Part shown: positions 11,821-24,211 of the stretch, one piece after another
Layout of the letters: each line of letters starts with the position of its first letter
How positions within the stretch are numbered: position 1 is the stretch's first letter
NCBI GenBank assembly: GCA_051453625.1
Contig: JBOZIK010000001.1
Span: 180,438,121-180,502,120, forward strand
DNA from: Welwitschia mirabilis
Taxonomy: Eukaryota; Gnetophyta; Gnetopsida; Welwitschiales
DNA length: 64,000 bases
Reading direction: 5' to 3'
The notes under the pieces: model-generated
What the model saw: only the letters and a program-made list of their open reading frames with translations
What the model was told of the DNA's origin: nothing
Databases searched by the model: none
Made by a program: the position numbers and the translations under genes

Positions 11821-11832
11821 TAGTATTAGAGC
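11821..11832 (+). promoter_or_regulatory. Primer-binding site, initiator tRNA-Met type, mutated
   Basis: TAGTATTAGAGC corresponds to the usual plant gypsy site TGGTATCAGAGC with one G to A and one C to T change. The following cttggtttaa is also typical. In life this site pairs with the 3' end of tRNA-Met to start reverse transcription. Confidence 0.75.
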
Positions 11833-12843
11833 TTGGTTTAACTTAAATCATGTCTATGTTAATTACTTAAAAATAAAGTTAATTATATCCACTATAAACT
11901 TAATTACTAATTAACTAGAAAAATTAACTATATTCATGATAATCCTTATCCCTAAAGTAATCATGAAATTAATTATAATCAAGCATCCCAAGTCATAAAT
12001 AATTATAGAATTAATTATATTTTTAGTTATCATAATTATGAAACAATTATGAATTTAATTATACCCATGATAATCCTATTTTATGAATCATATCGAAGTT
12101 GGTTATATCTAAGTTAATTCCCATTTCCTAATAAAAAATTAAATTAATCATATTTCTAATAATTCTAATTCTTATGAATTCAATTATATCCATGATGTTC
12201 CTAAACCATAAATGATTAACTAATTTACACACATGCTAACCTTAATAGCCATGTAGTAATTATGCTCATTATAATTCTATTTACTAAGTATTTATAAAAA
12301 TCATAATGATCAATTAATCATAAAGTTAATTATACTTATGATAATCTTAATCTCTAAATAATCATTAAGTTAATTATATCCATACTAATTCTAATTCATA
12401 AATAACTTTAAGTTGATAACTTGTGCTTAATCATGTTTTTAAGAATTTTATTACCTTATGAATAGGGATAATGATATTTACTTATGAAAATCATAATCTC
12501 ATATGATAGCTTATGGTTCTTGACTATTTTCAAAAAAACATAAATAAATATATCACAACTACATATCCTTTTAAAAAAACATTTAAGTAGTTTATATTAA
12601 CTACATAATTAATTATATTATTTCTCTCATGCTTTCTAATTATAATTCCTAATAGTAACTTATGAGTCTAATAAGAAAAATCCATTCATGAGTAAGGAAG
12701 AGAAATTAATTTTATTATTTAATTTAAGTTAATTACCTAATGGTTATAACATAATATTTATTAAGAACATATGAATTTCAACTTTTAATATAATGTTTAT
12801 CTTCTTATCAACTAAATATAATAATATTTTCCACTTCTTCTAG
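11833..12843 (+). other. Leader of the gypsy element, heavily decayed
   Basis: About 1 kb of A+T-rich sequence with recurring aattaattatat-like phrases between the primer site and the first gag-like codons. No coding signal. The low complexity may reflect decay or local slippage. Confidence 0.4.
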
Positions 12844-14760
12844 ATGGCTTTCCATCACTAACCAAGTCTTGAGGCCTATTTAATTGCCCCAGCTAATCAA
12901 CATCAAAATAAATTAAGGAATAATTAGTAGCATACTGATGAAAATCAACCTCCTATCACTCTTAATTCAAAAGTATTAATTAATGCATTTATGCAGTTTC
13001 TATCAAAAATAGTAAATCAAGGTCAAAACCCACAAATGAACAATGGTACCAATTAACCTAATAATGAGGTGGATATGAGGAACTTAAATTNNNNNNNNNN
13101 NNNNNNNNNNNNNNNNNNNNNNNNNNNNNNNNNNNNNNNNNNNNNNNNNNNNNNNNNNNNNNNNNNNNNNNNNNNNNNNNNNNNNNNNNNACTTCTTCTA
13201 GATGGCTTCCCATCACTAACCAAGTCTTGAGGCCTAGTCAATTGCACCAGATAATTAACATCAAAATAAATTAAGGACTAATTAATAGCATACTAATGAA
13301 AATTAACCTCCTACCACTCTTAATTTAGAATTATTAATTAATGCATTCATGCAGTTTTTATCACAAATAGTAAATCATGGTCAAAACTCACAAATGAACA
13401 ATGGTAGCAATTAACCTAATAATGAGGTGGATATGAGGAACTTAAATTCAAAAATTTATTAAGTTAAGTACATTAAACTTTATAGAAGATTTAGATNNNN
13501 NNNNNNNNNNNNNNNNNNNNNNNNNNNNNNNNNNNNNNNNNNNNNNNNNNNNNNNNNNNNNNNNNNNNNNNNNNNNNNNNNNNNNNNNNNNNNNNNNNNN
13601 NNNNNNNNNNNNNNNNNNNNNNNNNNNNNNNNNNNNNNNNNNNNNNNNNNNNNNNNNNNNNNNNNNNNNNNNNNNNNNNNNNNNNNNNNNNNNNNNNNNN
13701 NNNNNNNNNNNNNNNNNNNNNNNNNNNNNNNNNNNNNNNNNNNNNNNNNNNNNNNNNNNNNNNNNNNNNNNNNNNNNNNNNNNNNNNNNNNNNNNNNNNN
13801 NNNNNNNNNNNNNNNNNNNNNNNNNNNNNNNNNNNNNNNNNNNNNNNNNNNNNNNNNNNNNNNNNNNNNNNNNNNNNNNNNNNNNNNNNNNNNNNNNNNN
13901 NNNNNNNNNNNNNNNNNNNNNNNNNNNNNNNNNNNNNNNNNNNNNNNNNNNNNNNNNNNNNNNNNNNNNNNNNNNNNNNNNNNNNNNNNNNNNNNNNNNN
14001 NNNNNNNNNNNNNNNNNNNNNNNNNNNNNNNNNNNNNNNNNNNNTTCAGAGAGAAGCTAACTTATAGTAAAAATAGATATGGTGAATTTAGGTGAAGTGG
14101 AACTTTCATGGGAAGAGTTTAAGAACATATTTAAGGAAAACTATATTATTAAATTCTATATTCACTAAAAGAGTACCAAATTCTACAATCTTGGATAAGC
14201 TCATAATGTGGTCATAGTTTTTTATAAATGTAAATTTTAAAATTATTTAGATATGTATCACATATGCATCTTGATGAAGAAGCCAAGGAAAATCTCTTCA
14301 TTGGTAGTCTTCTTCCCTATGTTGTTGCTAAAGTATCTATGTTTCAACCTAGAACTTTAGTTGAGGCTATAGAGAAGGCAAAAATAGAGAAATAAAATTC
14401 ATAAAATNNNNNNNNNNNNNNNNNNNNNNNNNNNNNNNNNNNNNNNNNNNNNNNNNNNNNNNNNNNNNNNNNNNNNNNNNNNNNNNNNAATTGGAATTTA
14501 AATAGGAGTAATGTTTCTAGTAATAATAATAGAAACAAAATTTTCAACTAAAAAAAGCATGCATCATTGAAGAGAAATTATAATATTTCCAATTAGAGTT
14601 ATGTGAACTATCAATCATAAAGATTCAATTTTAATTAGAATCCTAGCCAAGTTCATTATTAAGATTAATATAATAATGTCTTTCAATGCTTCAATTGTAA
14701 AGTAGACCATAAGGCTAAAGAATGTTTATTACTTACTAAGAGCTAGCATAGATAACAAGT
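12844..14760 (+). pseudogene. Gag of a Ty3/gypsy chromovirus, broken
   Basis: Gag forms the virus-like particle. The N-terminal part (12844-13090, repeated at 13191-13449 around a 100-N gap) reads PPITLN...LINAFMQFLSKIV. After a 548-N gap the core reads LSWEEFKNIFKENY, then MHLDEEAKENLFIGSLLPYV and FQPRTLVEAIEKAK (to 14396), the usual retrotransposon gag order. A zinc knuckle at 14688-14725 reads CFNCKVDHKAKEC. It is CX2CX3HX4C, one residue short of the standard CX2CX4HX4C. Stops and frame changes are frequent, and an 81-N gap follows the core. Clearly non-functional. Confidence 0.75.
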
Positions 14761-15500
14761 AGAAAATCTTTAAGGATCACGTACCATTCAGTAATCAAAT
14801 GGATAATTTTAAGCAGTGATAGATAATCAAGAGGTATAATTTTAGAGCTTAGTCATAGAAGATAAATATTTACTTAGAAATATAGAAATAATTTTTTTAA
14901 TTAATTATGAAGCAATTCATTACTATGTATCCCCTGGAGTTATTCTAAGAGAAAAATTATGTTGTGCTCCAATTTAGAAATGTATAGAGCTATAAATGGT
15001 TCCACAACTAAGGTTAATCAATGGTTTTAAAATTATATTTTATCTATAAGTAAGGGATATTTTTAGATTTAATCGATTATATCAATCTAGAAAAATATGA
15101 TCTTGTTTTAAGAATGAATTAATTGATGCAAAGTAAGGTTGTTATAAATGGTAAGAAATGTCAAGTAGAGATGACAAATCATGGACAAATAATAACCTTT
15201 CAAGGTCAATCCAAATGAGCTATAAATAAATTAATCAAATCTAAGCATATAAAGAGGAAAATTAATAAGGGATTATTAATTTATATGCTTTGTCTAAAAT
15301 TGACTAACATAAAGAAAGGAAAAACCTCAATGGGCAATAATCCAATATTATCTTGATGTATTTATAATAGAATTACTAGGAATGCTGCCTTTTGAAGAAG
15401 TTGATTTTACTATTGATTTGATTATAGAAACTCAACTTTTTTTAATTCATTATATAAAATGTCTCCTATAAAAATGAAATAATTAAAAATATATCTTGAA
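14761..15500 (+). pseudogene. Expected protease / pol start, unreadable
   Basis: The protease should lie between the zinc knuckle and RT. I could not find a DSGA-like active site. Fragments such as FEEVDFTIDL just before RT (near 15390) fit the region that usually precedes gypsy RT. Assigned from position only. Confidence 0.35.
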
Positions 15501-15504
15501 GAAG

Positions 15505-16348
15505 TTTTGTAAAAAGGTTTTATTCATTCTAGTGTATTACCATGTGGTGCACTAGTGTTGTTTGTAAAGGAAAAGGATGGAATACTTAGGTTATGCATTG
15601 AATATAGATAGTTAAATAAATTTACAATTAAGAACAAGTATCTATTACCAAGAATAGATAACCTCTTTAACCAAATCAAGAAAGCAAAGGTATTTTCCAA
15701 AGTTGATTTAAAATCTGGATATCATCAAGCTCAAATTAAAAAAGAAGATATTTATAAAACAGTCTTCAAAATCACTATAGGCATTATGAGTTCATTGTCA
15801 TGCCTTTTGTTTTAACTAATACCCCTGCAGTATTCATGAGGCTTATGAACTACATCTTCCAGGCATATTTTGATTCCTTTATAATTGTGTAAACATTTGC
15901 ATTTATTCTAAGTCTTATAAGAAACATGAAAAACACTTGAGAATAGTCTTACATACTTTTAAGAAATCATCAAGGAATTCATTTAGTTCTTAGATCATGT
16001 AGTATCTAGAAAAGGTATCTCAATTAATCCAAATAAAGTTAAGGCAAATATGGAATGGCTAGCATATACAACTATTATTAAAGTTCAAATTTTCCTTGGT
16101 CTTATTAGTAGTAACATATATTCATCTTTAAATTTTCTAAGATATCTTCTCCTCTAATAAGTCTTTTAAGAAAAAATAAAGACTTTTACTGGATAGAAAA
16201 ATGTCAATAGTTCTTTTATTGCCTTAAAGAGTGTTTAACTAGTGCTCCAACTTTAACAATACCAAATGACTCTAAGGCCTTTTTAATTTACACTGATGCA
16301 TCAGTAGAAGGTCTTGGAGCTATTCTTGAATAAGATAAAATAGTAATA
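15505..16348 (+). pseudogene. Reverse transcriptase and start of RNase H, gypsy, broken (copy A)
   Basis: Reads the gypsy RT motifs in order: [66 protein letters not shown], then [13 protein letters not shown]. Where the catalytic FIDD-type motif should stand (about 15886-15905), several bases are missing and the frame shifts before IYSKSYKKHEKHLRIV. The Asp pair is therefore gone. A further deletion of about 36 bp follows, relative to copy B. RNase H begins near 16262 with FLIYTDASVEGLGAIL. Stops occur throughout. Downstream the 402-N gap repeats 15934-16348. Confidence 0.85.
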
Positions 16349-16750
16349 NNNNNNNNNNNNNNNNNNNNNNNNNNNNNNNNNNNNNNNNNNNNNNNNNNNN
16401 NNNNNNNNNNNNNNNNNNNNNNNNNNNNNNNNNNNNNNNNNNNNNNNNNNNNNNNNNNNNNNNNNNNNNNNNNNNNNNNNNNNNNNNNNNNNNNNNNNNN
16501 NNNNNNNNNNNNNNNNNNNNNNNNNNNNNNNNNNNNNNNNNNNNNNNNNNNNNNNNNNNNNNNNNNNNNNNNNNNNNNNNNNNNNNNNNNNNNNNNNNNN
16601 NNNNNNNNNNNNNNNNNNNNNNNNNNNNNNNNNNNNNNNNNNNNNNNNNNNNNNNNNNNNNNNNNNNNNNNNNNNNNNNNNNNNNNNNNNNNNNNNNNNN
16701 NNNNNNNNNNNNNNNNNNNNNNNNNNNNNNNNNNNNNNNNNNNNNNNNNN

Positions 16751-17475
16751 CACTTGAGAATAGTCTTACATACTTTTAAGAAATCATTAATTCTATGCTA
16801 ATGTGGAAAAATGTTCTTTTTAAAAGGAATTCATTCAGTTCTTGGGTCACGTAGTGTCTAGGGAAGGTATCTTAGTTAATCCAAATAAAGTTAAGGCAAA
16901 TATGGAATGGCTAGAATCTACAAATATTATTAAATTTTGAATTTTTCTTGGTCTTATTAGTAGTAACATAGATTCATCTTTAACTTTTCTAAGATATCTT
17001 CTCCTCTAATAAGTCTTTTAAGGAAAAATAAAGACTTTTACTGGACAGAAAAATGTCAATAGTTCTTTCATTACCTTAAAGATTTTTTAACGAGTGCTCC
17101 AATTTTAGCAATACCAAATGACTCTAAGACCTTTTTAATTTACACTGATGCATCAGTAGAAGGTCTTAGATCTATTCTTAAATAAGATAAACTAGTAATA
17201 ATCTATGGATCAAGGCAACTTAGGATACATGAAATGAACTACCTTATTCATAGTCTTAAATTAGATTAAATAATATTTACCTTAAAGTTACAAAAGCATT
17301 CTCTTTGAGATGTTAAAAATTTGGACTAATCATAAGAGTTTAGAATAGATTTTTATCCAACTGAACTTGAACCTTAGGTAAATAATATGAATGAAATTTT
17401 TATGTAATCTTTATCTTAAAATTTTATGCCATAAAGGAAAAGGGAATAAAGTTATAGATGCTCTTAATAGACATG
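16751..17475 (+). pseudogene. RT tail and RNase H, gypsy, broken (copy B)
   Basis: 16751-17200 matches 15934-16348 but keeps a stretch near 16791-16826 that copy A lacks, so the two are not the same molecule. It continues through RNase H motifs: IYTDASVEGL near 17140, then the YGSRQLRIHEMNY phrase and, near 17440-17475, CHKGKGNKVIDALNRHG, the standard end of this region. Several stops. Confidence 0.8.
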
Positions 17476-18320
17476 GCTATTTTAAAACTATTATGGAAAT
17501 TTAAAGTCAAATACCTATTATTATTACATAGTGCCAAAACAAATATGAAAATTATCAAATATTAAAGGATTGATTAGAAAAATTAATTAATTTAAGAGAC
17601 TTTAGTATTCATTCAAAAGGTATTATTAAATTCTAGAGAAGATTTTTGGCTCTTAATGTAGATGAAATTAGATAAAATCTAATGTTTAAATTTCATAATC
17701 CTCCAATATCAAGTCATCTTGAAGAAATAAAAATGTATTAAATCATGAATCACAAATTTTAGTGGTCAAGGATAAAAAAAAAAGTATAATTTATATTAAA
17801 TTTTCTAAATTATTAGCAAGTTAAGATAGAACATGGGAACAATAGACTACTATGTCCTCATAATGTTCTATAATATGAATGAAATGTAATTTACATGGAT
17901 TTTATATTAGAACTTTCAATAACTCTAAAAGATAATGACTCAATCATGGTTATAATTAATGAAAAACTAAATCAACACACTTTATTCTAATAAAATCTAC
18001 CTATAATGCTAAGGATATAATCATGCCCTTAGTAATTATTTTTGATAAAGATTTAAAATTTACCTCTAGATTTTGATAAGAACCACAATTGTTTAGGATT
18101 CAAGATAAATATGATAATGGAATTTTATCCTTAAATAGATGGTTAAGCAAAAAGAGTCAATCAAATCCTAGAAGATCTTCTTAGAGCATGTGTTCTTAAT
18201 AAGCCTAAGAGTTGAAAAGAATACCTATCATTAGTGGAGTTTACATATAATAATAGCTATTAAGGTTCTATTCAAATGTCTTCATTTAAAGCTCTATATT
18301 TTAGAAGTGTAGAGCACCTA
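17476..18320 (+). pseudogene. Integrase of the gypsy element, broken
   Basis: Integrase inserts the DNA copy into the chromosome. The core reads MDFILELSITL (first catalytic Asp region) near 17890, FDKDLKFTSRF near 18040, then VNQILEDLLRACVLNKPKS and LVEFTYNNSY at 18150-18265. These are strong gypsy integrase signatures in two frames with stops. Gag, RT, RNase H, integrase order confirms Ty3/gypsy. Confidence 0.85.
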
Positions 18321-18900
18321 CTACATGGATATAACCTAAGGAAATATTAATGATAAGATCAAAAATATTATAAGAAATAGGAAATAAGATGAGAACCATT
18401 AAGAATAGACTAAAGAAAGTATCAGATGAGAAAAAGATGTACGCAGATCATTAAAATAAAAACCTTGAATTCCAAATAGGTGATCATGCCTTCCTCAAGG
18501 TGTCGCCAATGAAATTAATTATGCAAGGAGTTAAGAGATCAAAACTAGCCCCCAAATTTATTAGAACATTTCAGATATTAGAATGTAGAAGACCTATTAC
18601 ATGCAAACTTGCTCTACCTCCTTAATTATTGCACATGCATAATGTTTTGCATGTAAATATTCTAAGAAAGTATATTGCAGACCCCTCACATGGGTCAAAT
18701 TAGTTTCATATTTAGGTGAAACTCAATTGTTTAACTATAGAGGAACTAGAAGTAGTGTTGGACTGGCAAACTATTACTTTGAAGAATAAGTAAATCCATC
18801 AAATAAAGATAAAATGGAGTAATAATCATACTAATGAAGCTACTTGGGAGCTAAAAGATATAATCAAAAATTATTAGACTCTCAATCATGATGTGCTTTG
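18321..18900 (+). pseudogene. Integrase C-terminus with chromodomain
   Basis: Reads FQIGDHAFLKVSPMK and, after a frame change, VLHVNILRKYIADPSH near 18640-18690, followed by EATWELKDIIKNY near 18836-18875. The last phrase is the signature of the chromodomain at the end of chromovirus integrases, which targets insertion to marked chromatin. This places the element among chromoviruses, perhaps of the Tekay/Del kind. Clade is inference. Confidence 0.8.
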
Positions 18901-18986
18901 ATTCTAAATCCTTCTAAATCCCATAATATGTAATCTTAGAATTTCAAGTCATTATGTGCTTTAATTCCCATAAGTAAATTCATTTT

Positions 18987-19001
18987 AAGTGGGTGAGTAG
19001 G
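18987..19001 (+). promoter_or_regulatory. Polypurine tract of the gypsy element
   Basis: aagtgggtgagtagg directly precedes TGTTATGCCACA, an LTR start like the one at 49676 (TGTTGTGTCACA). Two T residues interrupt the purines. Confidence 0.6.
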
Positions 19002-20147
19002 TGTTATGCCACATTTTATAATCTTTAATTAGTAATCATGATGGCATTATTAAAATAGTATCTAAATTATGTAATGCATTTTGATACATATTTTGATGAA
19101 AATCCTTTTTACCCCCTTTAATAAGAATGAATGTGTTCCCTTACTCATATACATGTTTAAATAGTTAAATTAAAAAACTCAAATGAAGGTATAAAAAAAA
19201 TAAAAGGTCTACAAAAATAGCATGTAATATCTTTATTTTAATCATTTATCCATGTGTCTTATTCAAATCTAAAAATAAAGAAAAACTATAATTATTTGAT
19301 AAAATTAAAAGAATAATAAGTAAAAAGCAAGAGTGCCATGTTCAAGTAATATGTAAAAGAGTGTTATGTTTAACTATATTACATTCAACTGTGGCATTTT
19401 CTTATATTTAATTATAACATTTTCTTAAATTCAATTATGAACTTTTCCTTACATTCGTAATATTTCTTTCTTATGATTTATGTTATTGATATAATGGATT
19501 ATGAAGAGCNNNNNNNNNNNNNNNNNNNNNNNNNNNNNNNNNNNNNNNNNNNNNNNNNNNNNNNNNNNNNNNNNNNNNNNNNNNNNNNNNNNNNNNNNNN
19601 NNNNNNNNNAACTATATTACATTCAACTATGGAATTTTCTTATATTCAATTATAAAATTTTCTTAAATTCAATTATGACATTTTCCTTACATTCATAATA
19701 TTTCTTTCTTGTGATTTATGTTATTGATATAATGGATTATGAAGAGTGTAAACATGTGAATAATAACATGCACTCTCATCCATCGATCAAAAAGGATAAA
19801 TGAGTAGTATTTATTCTATCATGATTTTATCCTTGTTGATATTTGTAAAATTATGTTACACATAAAATATTATTTTTTTCTATGTCACATGGAAATTTTG
19901 CCATTGGTGCATTTTTTTCTTCCAGTTCATTTTAAATATGTTCTTGATTGATTATGAGCCTGTGAAGAATTAAGAAGAAACTAGCATGAGAAATGATACA
20001 TGTAATTAATCTTGCTAATTAAAGTAAGAAAATTAATCATCCTAATTAATTGAATGAGTTACAAATAAGATTCCTTTTCTCATTCACACATTACTTTTAT
20101 TTCTTATACAAGCTCTTACAATATCTTATTGATCAATCTTGTCTCTA

Positions 20148-20348
20148 GCCATTCATGTGTCAATATGTCCTATACATAAGCTCATCCAACTGGTTATTGA
20201 TAAATCTTATCATTGTCATTCATATGTCCATATCACTTTTACATAAAGTTCATTTAAGTTATTATTAATCAATCTTATTATTGTCATTCATATATCCATA
20301 TCACTTTTACACAAAGTCCATTCAACTTGTTATTAATCAATCTTATCA
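20148..20348. repeat. Tandem repeat, 67-bp unit, three copies
   Basis: The phrase gtcattcatatgtccatatc recurs at about 67-bp spacing (near 20149, 20216, 20283), each followed by an actt...ttattaatcaatcttat stretch. Confidence 0.75.
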
Positions 20349-20534
20349 AATGAAAGACATTTCTTTATCTTATTAAGAAAATGATTGAATGGCCTTTATA
20401 CAATTATATCAAAAACCTTTAATACATTATTTTTTTATAAATAGAGCCCTATTCTTTCACCTTAAGGTAATATTCTTTAAGAGAGTTTATGATACCAAAA
20501 TTTCTTCTCAATCTTCCATCCTCTTAAGTGTGGA

Positions 20535-20620
20535 GTTGAAGTTTGGATCTTAGAGCTTAAGGGTTGAAGCTTGAAGCTTGGATCTTAGAGGCTTGGAATT
20601 AGGATCTTGAAGCTTAAAAC
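20535..20620. repeat. Short irregular repeat of gaagcttggatcttagag
   Basis: Several partial copies of gaagcttggatcttagag-like text with variable spacing, probably slippage-derived. Confidence 0.55.
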
Positions 20621-20741
20621 TTCATCAATGTTCTTTAAGGATCATCAATCTTTCTCCTGCAAGTAGGTTCTTATTTCATAAGACTTTTAGCTCCATTCTT
20701 GCATTAGACCTATGCACATAATTATAATATCAAAGTAGTAT

Positions 20742-20917
20742 TTGAATTTTCCCTCCCATTGGCTGATACTAAGATAAGAAAGAGGGATCTCTTTACATGC
20801 TTAGTTGATGGGATTACCAATGGATATTTCCCCTCCCATTGGCATAGAATAACATAAGGGGTAGAGTTGAGGGGCCTCTTAACATGCTTAGCGTTTATGT
20901 GTCTAATGGATATTTTG
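20742..20917. repeat. Imperfect tandem duplication, about 88 bp
   Basis: Both halves contain ccctcccattggc near the start, a catgcttag core and aatggatatttt at the end. It is visibly more G+C-rich than its surroundings. Confidence 0.65.
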
Positions 20918-22936
20918 GTCAAGTGACCCAGGGGTTCACTATAATTTGCATACTCATGTTGTTTTATATTATTTTATTGTTAAAATGTATTTTACATTAT
21001 ATTAATACTTAAGTCTTGTTAGGGTAAATGAGTCTAATCCTTAAGAATTTATTTAGGCTAAGCAACCCTTCCTAGAAAATCATAAGTCTTATGGTATTTG
21101 ATGTATTATTTATTATTATAAGGTAATTTTATATTTCTTATAATTGTATTTTATATACTTTGAGCACTAATTTTTATTATTAATTATTAGTTAGTTTAAT
21201 TAATCTTTATTTCTATAGATTAGTATTAGTTCTCGTATTCTTCATTTAGTTAAAGGTTAATTTTCTCAAAAGTAAAGCATAACTTAAGAAAGCCATAACT
21301 TATTCAATACTAAGTAAAAGTTTATTTCATAAAAATAACTCAAAAATTACAAGCAAAAATTAGTGAGAAAAAGGTCATTGTTTTTAGAGTTAATAGAAAG
21401 TTTTGGGTGAAAATGGAGCAGTCCAACCTATATACAATGCATTAAGCATTCTAAAAATTATTTAATTTTTTAAAATCTACAAGTAGATTAAAAGTTATTG
21501 CCATTTTAGTAAACAGTATTATTTTAGCAACTCTAAATTTTAAGCAATTTTTATAGTCAAAGTTAATCCTACAGAGTCTATCTAGACTATTACGAGTNNN
21601 NNNNNNNNNNNNNNNNNNNNNNNNNNNNNNNNNNNNNNNNNNNNNNNNNNNNNNNNNNNNNNNNNNNNNNNNNNNNNNNNNNNNNNNNNNNNNNNNNTAG
21701 TTCTCGTATTCTTCATTTAGTTAAAGTTTAATTTTCCCAAAATTGAAGCATAACTTAAGAAAGCCGTAACGTATTCAATACTAAGTAAATGTTTATTTCA
21801 TAAAAATAACTCAAAAATTACAAGCAAAAATTAGCAAGCAAAAGGTCATTGTTTTCAGAATTAATAGAAAGTTTTGGATAAAAATGGAGTAGTCCAACCT
21901 ATATACAATGCATTAAGCATTCTAAAAATTATTTAATTTTTTAAAAACTACAAGTAGATTAAAAGTTATTGCCATTTTAGTAAACAGTATTATTTTAGGA
22001 ACTCTAAAATTTAGGCAATTTTTATAGTCAAAGTTAATCCTACAAAGTCTATCTAGACTATTTTAAATTTAATAAAATTAAATTTTAGAGATAATATTAT
22101 GATTCTAGTTTAATAAAATTGAGTCTAATTTATTTTTAACATTCTAAATGAATCATTATAAATTTTTAATTTTAATGCCTTTTAAAAGCTAAGAAAATTT
22201 GTAATTAATTTTAATAATTATAAAAAATTATCTAATGCACGTACCAAATTATTCTAAAAATTTTATATGATTTCTAATTAAGATAAATTTATTTTTTATT
22301 ATTTTTCTATAATTTTTATTAACATTTAGGCCCTTATTCTTACTTTTCAAGCATAAACATTAGGGTGGACTACTTAATAATTCTATAGATGNNNNNNNNN
22401 NNNNNNNNNNNNNNNNNNNNNNNNNNNNNNNNNNNNNNNNNNNNNNNNNNNNNNNNNNNNNNNNNNNNNNNNNNNNNNNNNNNNNNNNNNNNNNNNNNNN
22501 NNNNNNNNNNNNNNNNNNNNNNNNNNNNNNNNNNNNNNNNNNNNNNNNNNNNNNNNNNNNNNNNNNNNNNNNNNNNNNNNNNNNNNNNNNNNNNNNNNNN
22601 NNNNNNNNNNNNNNNNNNNNNNNNNNNNNNNNNNNNNNNNNNNNNNNNNNNNNNNNNNNNNNNNNNNNNNNNNNNNNNNNNNNNNNNNNNNNNNNNNNNN
22701 NNNNNNNNNNNNNNNNNNNNNNNNNNNNNNNNNNNNNNNNNNNNNNNNNNNNNNNNNNNNNNNNNNNNNNNNNNNNNNNNNNNNNNNNNNNNNNNNNNNN
22801 NNNNNNNNNNNNNNNNNNNNNNNNNNNNNNNNNNNNNNNNNNNNNNNNNNNNNNNNNNNNNNNNNNNNNNNNNNNNNNNNNNNNNNNNNNNNNNNNNNNN
22901 NNNNNNNNNNNNNNNNNNNNNNNNNNNNNNNNNNNN

Positions 22937-23000
22937 TTGTACTTTTATGTGTAACCCCTTCGAGAAATGGATTTGATCTCTCCTCTTCTATCCTATTCAT
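22937..23000 (-). pseudogene. Possible first codons of gag, minus-strand gypsy element
   Basis: On the minus strand an ATG at 23000 opens MNRIEEERSNPFLEGV before running into the 544-N gap. It sits about 100-160 bases inside a minus-strand primer-binding site and LTR, where gag should begin. Too short to confirm by motif. Confidence 0.3.
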
Positions 23001-23105
23001 GCATGGATTTACTTCAACTTAAGATCTCAAGCCCTTAGTATCAAACGATCATATTGCATTATCCTGAGATGCTTCAAGGAAGCAAGGGTCATTTGTAAGC
23101 ATTTA

Positions 23106-23160
23106 TGTGGTACCTAGGTTTTCTATAATCAAAACTTCAAATGATGCTTTGATACCAAAA
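23106..23160 (-). promoter_or_regulatory. Primer-binding site and partial duplicate LTR end, minus-strand element
   Basis: Bases 23146-23160 read GCTTTGATACCAAAA, the complement of TTTTGGTATCAAAGC, a Met-type primer site. The LTR end TGTGGTAAC begins at 23161. A second LTR-end-like TGTGGTACC lies 55 bases earlier at 23106, in the same layout as the duplicated site at 32478-32557. Confidence 0.7.
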
Positions 23161-23764
23161 TGTGGTAACTTAATTNNNNNNNNNNNNNNNNNNNNNNNNN
23201 NNNNNNNNNNNNNNNNNNNNNNNNNNNNNNNNNNNNNNNNNNNNNNNNNNNNNNNNNNNNNNNNNNNNNNNNNNNNNNNNNNNNNNNNNNNNNNNNNNNN
23301 NNNNNNNNNNNNNNNNNNNNNNNNNNNNNNNNNNNNNNNNNNNNNNNNNNNNNNNNNNNNNNNNNNNNNNNNNNNNNNNNNNNNNNNNNNNNNNNNNNNN
23401 NNNNNNNNNNNNNNNNNNNNNNNNNNNNNNNNNNNNNNNNNNNNNNNNNNNNNNNNNNNNNNNNNNNNNNNNNNNNNNNNNNNNNNNNNNNNNNNNNNNN
23501 NNNNNNAATACGAACATCATATCAACAATTATTATAAAGATCTAGAACACATAAGATTCTTTAAGTAATATACATGCCACAAAATAAAAAATATAGATGA
23601 TACCTAGTTTGAATTATAACCACTAGCTCATTTCCACATCATTGTTTGTAATGTTTCCTATACTTACAAGTATTGTGTGAGAATTGTAACCATCACAGTT
23701 CCTAGTATGGCTCACAACAAGGAATAAGTAGGTATAGGATCCTCAAGTACAAGGTAAGCAATTA

Positions 23765-24112
23765 CAAGAATATCTAAAATGTACAGTTAAAACAATCCAA
23801 AAATGCACCACCAAAATAATTCAATACGTAACCAAGAATAATCCAAGGATACAATGTCAAAATAACCCAAGATATATAATCAAGAATAATCCAATGATGT
23901 AATGCCCAGATGTAACCAAGAATAGTCTAAGGATGCAATGCCAAAATAATCCAAGATATACAATTAAGAATAATCTAAGGATGCAATATTAAGAAGTCAT
24001 CAAGAATAATCCAAGGATGTAATGCCAAAATAATCTAAGATATACAATCAAGAATAATCTAAGGATGCAATGCCAAAATAATCTAAGATATATAATCAAG
24101 AATAATCGAAGC
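23765..24112. repeat. Minisatellite inside LTR family A, about 26-bp half-units
   Basis: Alternating phrases aagaataatccaaggatgca and aaataatccaagatatacaa repeat many times with substitutions. The same array lies at 33180-33520 in the other minus-strand LTR. Confidence 0.85.
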
Positions 24113-24158
24113 AATAAAGTTATGGAAATGATATAGAAATAACACGTTTTTTATAAAT

Positions 24159-24160
<2 letters not shown>

Positions 24161-24191
<31 letters not shown>
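24161..24191. repeat. (TA)n microsatellite
   Basis: About 31 bp of uninterrupted TA dinucleotide at the end of the minisatellite. Confidence 0.95.
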
Positions 24192-24193
<2 letters not shown>

Positions 24194-24211
24194 TTATTAT
24201 TTTCCTCCACT

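Larger units (their letters stand above)
19002..22392 (+). mobile_element. Probable 3' LTR of the gypsy element
   Basis: Begins TGTTATGCCACA right after the purine tract. No coding signal follows for over 3 kb, and three tandem repeats lie inside. Bases 19372-19509 recur at 19610-19747 and 21228-21597 at 21698-22063, both around 100-N gaps. The right border is hidden by the 544-N gap at 22393. Long LTRs of 2-4 kb are known in Tekay/Del chromoviruses. It could also contain other inserted repeats. Confidence 0.5.

Noticed and set aside
23765-24112. Regular about 26-bp repeats resembling a CRISPR array
   Set aside because: Repeats are degenerate and contiguous without unique spacers, recur within an LTR, and the DNA is eukaryotic.
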